Source of the DNA: Flavobacteriaceae bacterium
Lineage (GTDB): Bacteria > Bacteroidota > Bacteroidia > Flavobacteriales > Flavobacteriaceae
NCBI GenBank assembly: GCA_018623655.1
Contig: JAAZVG010000003.1
Coordinates: 1-34,303 of the forward strand
Length of the DNA stretch: 34,303 nucleotides
Direction of reading: 5' to 3'
In this document: positions 19,534 through 27,196 of the stretch, piece after piece
Layout of the letters: each line of letters starts with the position of its first letter
How positions within the stretch are numbered: position 1 is the stretch's first letter
Translations under genes and position numbers: made by a program
Notes under the pieces: model-generated
The model's database searches: none
Seen by the model: the letters and a program-made list of their open reading frames with translations, nothing else
Told to the model about the DNA's origin: nothing

Positions 19534-20034
19534 ATGAAACAATTCGTTCTTATTGTAATGGCATTCTTTGCCATAACCACATCTACTTTCGCTCAATCGA
19601 AAGTTGCTCACATCAATGTTCAGCAACTTCTTAGCGATATGCCAGATATGAAGGCTGCCCAAGATGAGTTAAAGAAACTAGAAAATACTTACCGTGCAGA
19701 TATCGAGTCTTCCGTAGCTGAATTACAGAAGAAATTAGTCGCTTATCAAAACGAGGCAGCTAGTAAGACTGCTGAAGAGAACAAAGCAAGAGCCGATGAA
19801 CTGCAGAATGCTGAGCGTAATATTGCCGCAGCTGAGCAGGCAGCGATGCAAGAATTACAGCGTAAGCAGCAAGAATTATTTGCCCCTATTTCTGAAAAGG
19901 CAAAGGAGGCCATTGAAAAAGTAGCAAAAGACCAAGGCTTCGACTATGTAATCGATTCGAGCCCGGGGCTTAGCCTTCTTGTTGCCAACGGTACTGATCT
20001 ATTACCATCGGTTAAGAAGGAGCTAGGATTCTGA
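19534..20034 (+). CDS. OmpH/Skp-family periplasmic chaperone (second copy)
   Basis: Signal peptide MKQFVLIVMAFFAITTSTFAQSKVAHINVQQLLSDMPDMKAAQDEL; coil; DQGFDYVIDSSPGLSLLVANGTDL. Confidence 0.92.
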   Translation: MKQFVLIVMAFFAITTSTFAQSKVAHINVQQLLSDMPDMKAAQDELKKLENTYRADIESSVAELQKKLVAYQNEAASKTAEENKARADELQNAERNIAAAEQAAMQELQRKQQELFAPISEKAKEAIEKVAKDQGFDYVIDSSPGLSLLVANGTDLLPSVKKELGF

Positions 20035-20075
20035 TCGAATTCTAAATCGATTACCGATTAGAAGTAGTAACTTTT

Positions 20076-20100
20076 AACCGCCCTTTTGGGCGGTTTTTTT
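20076..20100 (+). terminator. Intrinsic-terminator-like hairpin abutting the murI ATG
   Basis: AACCGCCC-TTTT-GGGCGGTT followed by T-run; ATG begins at 20101. Confidence 0.8.
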
Positions 20101-20889
20101 ATGGGAAAAACAATCGGAATATTCGACTCGGGTGTCGGCGGATTAACAGTACTCTCTTCAATCGTAAATGAGATATCGGAATCTGTTGATTATCATTATG
20201 TGGCCGATAGGCTGCATGCACCTTATGGGTCTAAATCTATTGAAGAACTTCTCGATCGCAGTAGAAAGATTACTGAATTTTTAATAACTAAGGGGGCAGC
20301 GCTCATTGTTGTCGCCTGCAATACGGCAACAACTCAAGTGATTTCAGTTCTTAGAGAGGAGTTTTCTATTCCTTTTGTAGGTATTGAACCTGCTGTTAAA
20401 CCTGCGGCTCAATTGAGTATTTCAAGACGTATTGGAGTGATCGCTACCGCTAATACTCTCAAGAGCAGTTTATTTAATCAAACCTTAAAAACTCATGCTT
20501 CTACTTGTAAAACCTATGTTCGAGTCGGTGAGGGTTTAGTTGAAGCTATTGAGACTGGCGAGTTAGATTCTAAAGAATTAAATGAATTAGTCAGTAATCA
20601 TATCGACTATTTTAATTCGAAAGAGATTGATGTGCTTGTTCTAGGGTGTACGCATTACTCTTTTGTATCTAGAATATTTGAAAAGTATTTAAATAAGGGT
20701 GTCTCTATGGTAAGCCCGAATGAGGCAGTCGCTCGTCGTGTCAATACTGTCCTTGAACATTTAAAGGGTGAATCCTCATCAGTGACATCGATTAGCATTT
20801 ACAGTACCTCTGAAGAGCTTTTATCCTTATCTAAATTAATTAGCTCAGCTAATCTTCAGGCTGATCAGTTATTGCATGTACAGATTTAA
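20101..20889 (+). CDS. murI: Glutamate racemase
   Basis: IGIFDSGVGGLTVLSSI, VVACNTATTQVI and VLGCTHYSF. Confidence 0.97.
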   Translation: MGKTIGIFDSGVGGLTVLSSIVNEISESVDYHYVADRLHAPYGSKSIEELLDRSRKITEFLITKGAALIVVACNTATTQVISVLREEFSIPFVGIEPAVKPAAQLSISRRIGVIATANTLKSSLFNQTLKTHASTCKTYVRVGEGLVEAIETGELDSKELNELVSNHIDYFNSKEIDVLVLGCTHYSFVSRIFEKYLNKGVSMVSPNEAVARRVNTVLEHLKGESSSVTSISIYSTSEELLSLSKLISSANLQADQLLHVQI

Positions 20890-21377
20890 CCTCGTGTAAA
20901 GGTTTCAATGGTAAAGGCGTAAGTATGTCTTTCATCTGCAGGGTGGTGCTCTTCTTTTGTTTTTTTCCATTCCTGAAGGTTGATTACAGGAAAATAAGTG
21001 TCTGCTTTTGGAGCACCATGAACTCTAGTGATGATCATCTTCGTAGCCAGAGGCATAGCTTGTTTATAAATTTCTCCTCCACCGACAATAAATTGAATAT
21101 TAGAAGGATGTAACTCTAAGGCCGATTCAATAGAATGGCATATTCCAAAAATCTTAAACGGAGGATTATAGTCTGGGTTTCTAGTAATCACGATATGATC
21201 CCTATTGGGCAGTGCTTTTGGAAAGCTTTCTAAAGTTTTTCTACCCATGATAATCGGATACCCTGAAGTCGTTTGCTTAAAATGCTTAAAGTCATCAGGT
21301 AAGTGCCACGGCAAATCTCCCGCTAAACCCATTGCTCCGTCTTCGGCAGCAGCGACAATAATGATAACTTCTTTCAT
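20886..21377 (-). CDS. folA: Dihydrofolate reductase
   Basis: VAAAEDGAMGLAGDLPWHLPDDFKHFKQTTSGYPIIMGRKTLESFPKALPNRDHIVITR. Confidence 0.98.
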   Translation of the reverse strand: MKEVIIIVAAAEDGAMGLAGDLPWHLPDDFKHFKQTTSGYPIIMGRKTLESFPKALPNRDHIVITRNPDYNPPFKIFGICHSIESALELHPSNIQFIVGGGEIYKQAMPLATKMIITRVHGAPKADTYFPVINLQEWKKTKEEHHPADERHTYAFTIETFTRG

Positions 21378-22201
21378 TATACGGCAACCGGTGCTTTTAT
21401 GGTTGGATGCGGATCGTATCCGATCAATTCGAAATCTTCAAAAGTGAAATCGTCGATATGCTTAATCTTTGGATTTATTTTCATCGTAGGCAATGGACGA
21501 AAATCTCTAGAGAGCTGCAAATCAACCTGCTCTTGATGATTGCTGTAAATATGGACATCACCAAAGGTATGTACGAAGTCTCCAACTTCTAAATCGCAAA
21601 CTTGTGCTACCATCATCGTAAGCAGTGCATAGGATGCAATGTTGAAAGGTACTCCTAGGAATACATCAGCACTGCGCTGGTATAATTGACAAGATAATTT
21701 GTTATCAGCAACATAGAACTGAAAGAAAGCATGGCATGGGGGAAGCGCAGCTTTACCATTCGCAACGTTTTCAGAAAAAGGCTTCGAGGTGTCTGGCATT
21801 ACGCTTGGATTCCAGGCGCTCACTAACATTCTTCTGCTATCCGGATTGGTTTTGAGCGTGTTTATTAACTCTTTGATTTGATCAATCCCCTCTGAATTCC
21901 AGTTACGCCACTGGTGACCATAAACAGGACCTAAATCACCATTCTCATCGGCCCATTCATTCCAAATACGCACCCCATTTTCGGTGAGATATTTAATATT
22001 TGTATCTCCTTTTAAGAACCAAAGAAGCTCATAGATAATGGATTTCAGATGTACTTTCTTAGTAGTTACCATTGGAAATCCTTCGCTTAGGTCAAATCGC
22101 ATTTGATATCCAAAAACGCTTTTTGTCCCTGTTCCTGTACGGTCTGTTTTTTGAGTTCCGTTTTCTAAAATATGCTTTAATAGATCGTGATAGGCTTTCA
22201 T
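21377..22201 (-). CDS. thyA: Thymidylate synthase
   Basis: [41 protein letters not shown] and [20 protein letters not shown]. Confidence 0.99.
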   Translation of the reverse strand: MKAYHDLLKHILENGTQKTDRTGTGTKSVFGYQMRFDLSEGFPMVTTKKVHLKSIIYELLWFLKGDTNIKYLTENGVRIWNEWADENGDLGPVYGHQWRNWNSEGIDQIKELINTLKTNPDSRRMLVSAWNPSVMPDTSKPFSENVANGKAALPPCHAFFQFYVADNKLSCQLYQRSADVFLGVPFNIASYALLTMMVAQVCDLEVGDFVHTFGDVHIYSNHQEQVDLQLSRDFRPLPTMKINPKIKHIDDFTFEDFELIGYDPHPTIKAPVAV

Positions 22202-22237
22202 ATGCTGAAGTTACCGATTATTTAAATTTCACAGTTT

Positions 22238-23530
22238 TTATCCGAGAATCATTCCCGCGATAGTTGCTGATAATAGCGATGCGAGAGAACCTGCTATAAG
22301 CGCCTTAAAACCAAGTTCTGATAGTGTTTTCTTTTGGCTTGGTGCGATAGTTCCTATTCCACCAATTTGTATTCCGATAGAAGCAAAATTGGCAAATCCA
22401 CATAACATATAGGTCGCCATAAGTACTGATTTATCATAGGTAAGGTGAACGGCTGCAGCCATATTTTTTAATTCAGCTAATTGGGTGTAGGCTACAAATT
22501 CTGATGCAACCAGTTTAATACCTAAAAGTTGTCCCATCAGATTGAGATCTTCACTTGCTACACCAATAATATACATGAGAGGGGCAAAAACGGTTCCTAA
22601 TATTGATTCTAAAGACAATTCAGAATATGCGGAGTTTTCTGCTATCCATTCATTAAATCCGGTTAGGTCCCCGATTCCAGCTAAAATTCCATTGATCATT
22701 GCAATGAAGGCAATAAATACTAATAGCATTGCCCCAACATTTAAAGCCAGTTTTAAACCTTCAGTGGTTCCATTTGAAAGGGCGTCAAGGGCATTAGAGC
22801 CAACTTCGGTATCGCTTATCTCGATTTTTTCGTCGATTGTATCGGTTTGTGGAACCATAAGTTTAGCGATAATAATTGCTCCAGGTGCTGCCATAACCGA
22901 GGCGGCAATGAGATGACGCGCAAAAGATAATCTAAGTTCAGGATCTGTACCTCCTAAGAAGCCTACATATGAAGCCAAAACACCTCCAGCGACCGTTGCC
23001 ATACCCCCTGTCATTACAAGCATTATCTCTGACCGATTCATTTTAGATAAATAAGCTTTGATCAACAGTGGAGCTTCAGTTTGCCCTAAAAAAATATTAC
23101 CCGCAACAGAAAGGCTTTCAGCGCCAGATATTTTAAGCGTCTTAGTTAAGAGCCAGGCCAATCCGCTAACTATTTTTTGAACAACACCTAAGTAATAAAG
23201 TATCGAGGTAAGCGCTGAAAAGAATACGATTGTGGGTAGAATTTGGAAGGCAAATACGTATCCAATAGCGGGTTCGTTAACATTAATAAGATTGCCAAAC
23301 AAGAAGGCACTTCCGCTTTCTGTAAATTCAAGTACGGATGTAAAAAAGCCACCTAAAATATTGAAAAAAGACTTCACCCACTCTACTCTCAATACTCCAA
23401 AGGCTAAAACAAATTGAAGTACAAGACCGATGAGAATTGTTTTCCATCGGATCGCCTTTTTGTGAGTGCTTAAGAGATAAGCAATACCTAGTAAAAATAG
23501 AATTCCGATTAAGCCTCTTATAATCGACAT
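22238..23530 (-). CDS. Concentrative nucleoside transporter, NupC/CNT family
   Basis: GNIFLGQTEAPLLIKAYLSKMNRSEIMLVMTGGMATVAGGVLASYV and LMGQLLGIKLVASEFVAYTQL. Confidence 0.95.
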   Translation of the reverse strand: MSIIRGLIGILFLLGIAYLLSTHKKAIRWKTILIGLVLQFVLAFGVLRVEWVKSFFNILGGFFTSVLEFTESGSAFLFGNLINVNEPAIGYVFAFQILPTIVFFSALTSILYYLGVVQKIVSGLAWLLTKTLKISGAESLSVAGNIFLGQTEAPLLIKAYLSKMNRSEIMLVMTGGMATVAGGVLASYVGFLGGTDPELRLSFARHLIAASVMAAPGAIIIAKLMVPQTDTIDEKIEISDTEVGSNALDALSNGTTEGLKLALNVGAMLLVFIAFIAMINGILAGIGDLTGFNEWIAENSAYSELSLESILGTVFAPLMYIIGVASEDLNLMGQLLGIKLVASEFVAYTQLAELKNMAAAVHLTYDKSVLMATYMLCGFANFASIGIQIGGIGTIAPSQKKTLSELGFKALIAGSLASLLSATIAGMILG

Positions 23531-23533
23531 AGT

Positions 23534-24181
23534 TTATTGATTTCGTTGTTCAAGTTCGTCTCTAAGTGCAGCAGCCTTTTCGTAATCTTCGTCTTCGACA
23601 GCTTTTTTTAGCGCAGCTTTTAGCTGTCTCTCGCTGTAGCTTTTAAATCGCTTTGATCCAGGATTGACTTCCTGAGGTTTTTGTTTTATTCCCTCCTCGC
23701 TGGTTGAGGAGGTCTCTAAATGAGCAAGATTTCGTGTATTTGAAGAAAGATCTTTCGACGACGTATCGACGTTTAATTCGATACCTGCTTGGTCTAAAAT
23801 CTCTGGATAAGTGAAAATAGGGGCACCGGTTCTAACAGCAATCGCCACCGCGTCACTTGTTCGCGCATCAATCAACTCTTCTTCATTTTTCTTAATGCAT
23901 ACCAAAGTCGAATAAAAAACACCCTCCTCTAATTTATGAATCACGACCTCTTTGATATTAATTTCAAATCGATCGAGACAGGATTTAAGAAGGTCGTGTG
24001 TTAGGGGACGGGGCGGTTTGAGGTCTTCTTCCAGAGCTATTGCAATAGATTGCGCCTCTGCTGCACCAATAACAATTGGGAGTTTTCGGCTGCCCTTCTC
24101 TTCACTTAAAATAAGAGCGTAGGCCCCTTGTTGGGTTTGACTATACGAGATGCCCTTAACTGTTAGACTTACAAGGTTCAT
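23534..24181 (-). CDS. DUF151 bifunctional-nuclease family protein with C-terminal UVR domain
   Basis: LPIVIGAAEAQSIAIALE and DARTSDAVAIAVRTGAPIFT (DUF151); C-terminal QLKAALKKAVEDEDYEKAAALRDELEQRN (UVR). Confidence 0.92.
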   Translation of the reverse strand: MNLVSLTVKGISYSQTQQGAYALILSEEKGSRKLPIVIGAAEAQSIAIALEEDLKPPRPLTHDLLKSCLDRFEINIKEVVIHKLEEGVFYSTLVCIKKNEEELIDARTSDAVAIAVRTGAPIFTYPEILDQAGIELNVDTSSKDLSSNTRNLAHLETSSTSEEGIKQKPQEVNPGSKRFKSYSERQLKAALKKAVEDEDYEKAAALRDELEQRNQ

Positions 24182-24203
24182 AAAAGGGCAAAATACGAGA
24201 ATT

Positions 24204-25163
24204 TTATGCGTTTTCTGCCTTAAAAGCCTTCAATTTTTCAATAAGTTGTGGGACTATTGTAAATGCGTCACCAACAATTCCATAATCAGCTGCTTTAAAA
24301 AACGGGGCTTCTGGATCGTTATTAATAACCACCTTAATTTTTGAAGCGTTAATTCCGGCTAAATGTTGAATTGCTCCTGAGATACCTATTGCAATGTAAA
24401 GGTTTGTAGCTACAGGCTTTCCTGTCTGTCCAACGTGTTCGCTGTGAGGTCTCCAGCCAAGATCTGAGACTGGCTTGGAGCAAGCGGTAGCTGCTCCCAG
24501 AACATCAGCGAGTTCTTCAATTAGGTGCCAATTCTCAGGGCCTTTAAGTCCTCTGCCGGCAGAAACAACAATATCAGCATCGGCAATTGTCGCTTTTCCG
24601 TTAACAGTAGACTTACTAATTAAAGATACGGGATCGTCGATAACATCTAAAATCATCGATTCTACTCTAGAGCCTGAATCTGAACGAACACTACCAAAAC
24701 TATTCTTACTTAGCCCGATAATGCATCGTTTTGTTTTCGGCGTTGTAAGGGCATACCCTTTATTGGTAAATACTGTTCTCTTAAAAGCTGTTTTTCCGTC
24801 AATGTTTTCTGGAAGTGCAATTACATTAGGAATGTAACCTGAGCTACTTTTTGCCGATATGAGCCCACCTAAGTATTTTGAGTCGGCACTAGAACCAATA
24901 ACTAGATATTGAGCACCACTCTTTTCGAAGGCCACAGAAATCAAACTAGCAAACTTTTCGGCAGTATAAGTATCTAGGGCTTCATTATTCACACTGATGA
25001 TTTGATTGAGTCCACCAATGATTTCTGGCTGGTCATTGTTGATGACTAGCCCGATTGCCTCTGTATTTAGTTGATTAGCCAATTCAGCGGCATAAGATGC
25101 TAGTTCATTTGCTGTCTTCTTATATGCCTTATTTTCTGATTCTAAATAGACGAGTACTGACAT
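24204..25163 (-). CDS. etfA: Electron transfer flavoprotein alpha subunit
   Basis: DIVVSAGRGLKGPENW, GWRPHSEHVGQTGKPVATNLYIAIGISGAIQHLAGI and INNDPEAPFFKAADYGIVGD. Confidence 0.98.
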   Translation of the reverse strand: MSVLVYLESENKAYKKTANELASYAAELANQLNTEAIGLVINNDQPEIIGGLNQIISVNNEALDTYTAEKFASLISVAFEKSGAQYLVIGSSADSKYLGGLISAKSSSGYIPNVIALPENIDGKTAFKRTVFTNKGYALTTPKTKRCIIGLSKNSFGSVRSDSGSRVESMILDVIDDPVSLISKSTVNGKATIADADIVVSAGRGLKGPENWHLIEELADVLGAATACSKPVSDLGWRPHSEHVGQTGKPVATNLYIAIGISGAIQHLAGINASKIKVVINNDPEAPFFKAADYGIVGDAFTIVPQLIEKLKAFKAENA

Positions 25164-25166
25164 GAC

Positions 25167-25913
25167 TTATAAAACTTTTGCTTCTTTGTGTAATAATTCG
25201 ATTAACTGATCAATATTGGCTTCATCTACTAGAGTTATCGCCCCCTTTGAATCAGGTTTTTCAAACGACAGGTCTTCGGTTAATGTTTCAAGACTGGAGG
25301 GTGTAATTATTTCAAGAGGTTTGGTTCTAGCAGACATAATGCCTCTCATATTGGGTATTTTCAGGTCACTTTCTTCAACTAAGCCTTTTTGAGCACCAAC
25401 AACCAGTGGGAGTTGAGTTTCTAAGGTCTCACTTCCGCCATCGATTTCTCTAGTTGCAGTAGCCTTGTTGCCATCGACAGTTAGACTAGTACAGGTATTA
25501 ATAAAGGCGAAGTTGCAATGGTTCGCAATTAATCCTGGTACCATATTGCCGTTGTAATCAATGGATTCTCGCCCGCAAATGACTAGATCGTAATGTTCTG
25601 TTTTGATATGCTCGCTAAGCGTGTTGGCAACTAAGAAACCATCTAACGGGTGGGTGTTTATACGAAATGCTTTATCAGCGCCGATTGCTAAGGCTTTTCT
25701 CATAATCGGTTCAACACTTGCCTCGCCTACGGTTGCTATATGCACTTCTGCACCTTGTTGTTCTTTGAACCATACGGCACGCGTAAGACCGAACTCGTCA
25801 TTGGGATTAATTACAAATTGAACCCCACCGGTGTCAAAAGACTTTTGATCTGCGGTAAAGTTAATTTTTGAAGTAGTGTCGGGAACGGCACTTATACAAA
25901 CGAGAATTTTCAT
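25167..25913 (-). CDS. etfB: Electron transfer flavoprotein beta subunit
   Basis: MKILVCISAVPDTTSKINF, INPNDEFGLTRAVWFKEQ and DLVICGRESIDYN. Start refined to ATG 25913; the track TTG overlaps a -7 motif. Confidence 0.97.
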   Translation of the reverse strand: MKILVCISAVPDTTSKINFTADQKSFDTGGVQFVINPNDEFGLTRAVWFKEQQGAEVHIATVGEASVEPIMRKALAIGADKAFRINTHPLDGFLVANTLSEHIKTEHYDLVICGRESIDYNGNMVPGLIANHCNFAFINTCTSLTVDGNKATATREIDGGSETLETQLPLVVGAQKGLVEESDLKIPNMRGIMSARTKPLEIITPSSLETLTEDLSFEKPDSKGAITLVDEANIDQLIELLHKEAKVL

Positions 25914-25931
25914 GCGATTTATGACTTTCTT

Positions 25932-25939
25932 CAAAGATA
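25932..25939 (-). promoter_or_regulatory. Candidate -7 element TATCTTTG for etfBA
   Basis: Exact TAnnTTTG on the minus strand (plus strand CAAAGATA), about 18 nt before etfB ATG. Confidence 0.55.
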
Positions 25940-25957
25940 CTTAAAAGTTCAAAATAC

Positions 25958-25981
25958 TATGCATGCATAATAAATTTATTA
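25958..25981. repeat. Two overlapping perfect palindromes TATGCATGCATA and TAATAAATTTATTA
   Basis: Read directly; each equals its own reverse complement (12 and 14 bp, sharing 2 bp). Confidence 0.9.
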
Positions 25982-26015
25982 CGCATTTCTAAGCTTTATT
26001 AAGCGTGAAAAGTTT

Positions 26016-26023
26016 TAAATTTG
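26016..26023 (+). promoter_or_regulatory. Candidate -7 element TAAATTTG for pdhB
   Basis: Exact TAnnTTTG match, 23 nt before the ATG at 26047. Confidence 0.5.
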
Positions 26024-26046
26024 CGCCTCAAGAACAAACGAAATCA

Positions 26047-27027
26047 ATGAAAACGATTCAATTTAGAGAGGCGATTGCCGAAGCGATGACTGAAGAGATG
26101 CGTCGTGATGAGAGTATCTATTTGATGGGTGAAGAGGTTGCCGAGTACAACGGTGCCTATAAAGCTTCTAAAGGAATGCTCGATGAATTTGGACCTAAGC
26201 GAGTGATTGATACGCCTATTTCTGAAATGGGATTTGCTGGCATTGGGGTAGGTTCTGCCATGAATGGAAACCGTCCGATTATTGAGTTCATGACCTTTAA
26301 CTTTTCGCTCGTAGGTATCGATCAGATCATTAATAATGCTGCTAAGATGCGTCAGATGTCTGGTGGACAATTTAATATCCCGATCGTTTTTAGAGGTCCT
26401 ACAGCTTCTGCCGGTCAATTAGCTGCGACTCACTCTCAGGCATTTGAGAGTTGGTATGCGAACTGTCCTGGTCTTAAGGTGGTGGTTCCTTCGAATCCTG
26501 CCGATGCAAAAGGATTATTAAAGTCTGCAATTCGAGATGAGGATCCTGTAATTTTTATGGAATCTGAGCAGATGTATGGAGATAAAGGTGAAGTGCCAGA
26601 AGGAGAGTACCTTATCCCATTAGGAGTCGCGGATATTAAGAGAGAAGGAACAGATGTGACTCTGGTTTCTTTTGGTAAGATTATCAAAGAGGCCTACAAG
26701 GCTGCAGACCGTCTCGCTGAAGAGGGAATCTCGGTGGAGGTTATCGATCTTAGAACGATCCGACCAATGGATCACGCTACCATAATTAATTCGGTTAAGA
26801 AGACGAATCGTTTAGTGATTTTAGAAGAAGCTTGGCCATTTGGTAATATAGCAACTGAAATCATTTATCAAGTTCAAGATCAAGCCTTTGACTACCTTGA
26901 TGCCCCAATAGTTAAATTAAATACTGCTGACACCCCTGCACCTTATTCCCCGGTTCTTTTGAAAGAATGGTTGCCGAATGAAGACGATGTGGTAAAGGCT
27001 GTAAAAAAGGTTCTTTATAGAAACTAA
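26047..27027 (+). CDS. pdhB: Pyruvate dehydrogenase E1 component beta subunit
   Basis: MKTIQFREAIAEAMTEEMRRDESIYLMGEEVAEYNGAYKASKGM; GFAGIGVGSAM; PADAKGLLKSAIRDEDPVIFMESE. Start refined from GTG 26005. Confidence 0.95.
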   Translation: MKTIQFREAIAEAMTEEMRRDESIYLMGEEVAEYNGAYKASKGMLDEFGPKRVIDTPISEMGFAGIGVGSAMNGNRPIIEFMTFNFSLVGIDQIINNAAKMRQMSGGQFNIPIVFRGPTASAGQLAATHSQAFESWYANCPGLKVVVPSNPADAKGLLKSAIRDEDPVIFMESEQMYGDKGEVPEGEYLIPLGVADIKREGTDVTLVSFGKIIKEAYKAADRLAEEGISVEVIDLRTIRPMDHATIINSVKKTNRLVILEEAWPFGNIATEIIYQVQDQAFDYLDAPIVKLNTADTPAPYSPVLLKEWLPNEDDVVKAVKKVLYRN

Positions 27028-27047
27028 TTCAATCATTTGATCGTAAT

Positions 27048-27090
27048 AAAACCTGCTCCCTATTTCTAATGAATAGAAAGCGGGTTTTTT
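27048..27090 (+). terminator. Intrinsic terminator after pdhB
   Basis: AAAACCTGC ... GCGGGTTTT stem (one G-U) with inner CTATT/AATAG, then T-run. Confidence 0.7.
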
Positions 27091-27149
27091 AAATACTTCG
27101 AATTGGCGATTCGTTGACAATTCGTTCTTATCATATAGGTAGTTTTTAC

Positions 27150-27157
27150 TACTTTTG
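27150..27157 (+). promoter_or_regulatory. Candidate -7 element TACTTTTG for hppA
   Basis: Exact TAnnTTTG match, about 39 nt before the hppA ATG. Confidence 0.5.
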
Positions 27158-27196
27158 CCCGCATTAACCAATATTATTTAATTAATCATAATTAAT

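Noticed and set aside
20040-20103. Second leader-peptide-type attenuator at murI
   Set aside because: No biased leader ORF and only a weak (about 4 bp ACCG/CGGT) alternative pairing; kept only as a terminator-abuts-start observation.
22542-22916. 124-aa plus-strand ORF opposite nupC
   Set aside because: Shadow of a membrane transporter; composition mirrors codon usage of the sense gene.
26044-26418. 124-aa minus-strand ORF antisense to pdhB
   Set aside because: Shadow ORF; the sense frame encodes clear PdhB motifs and the antisense product has no recognisable features.
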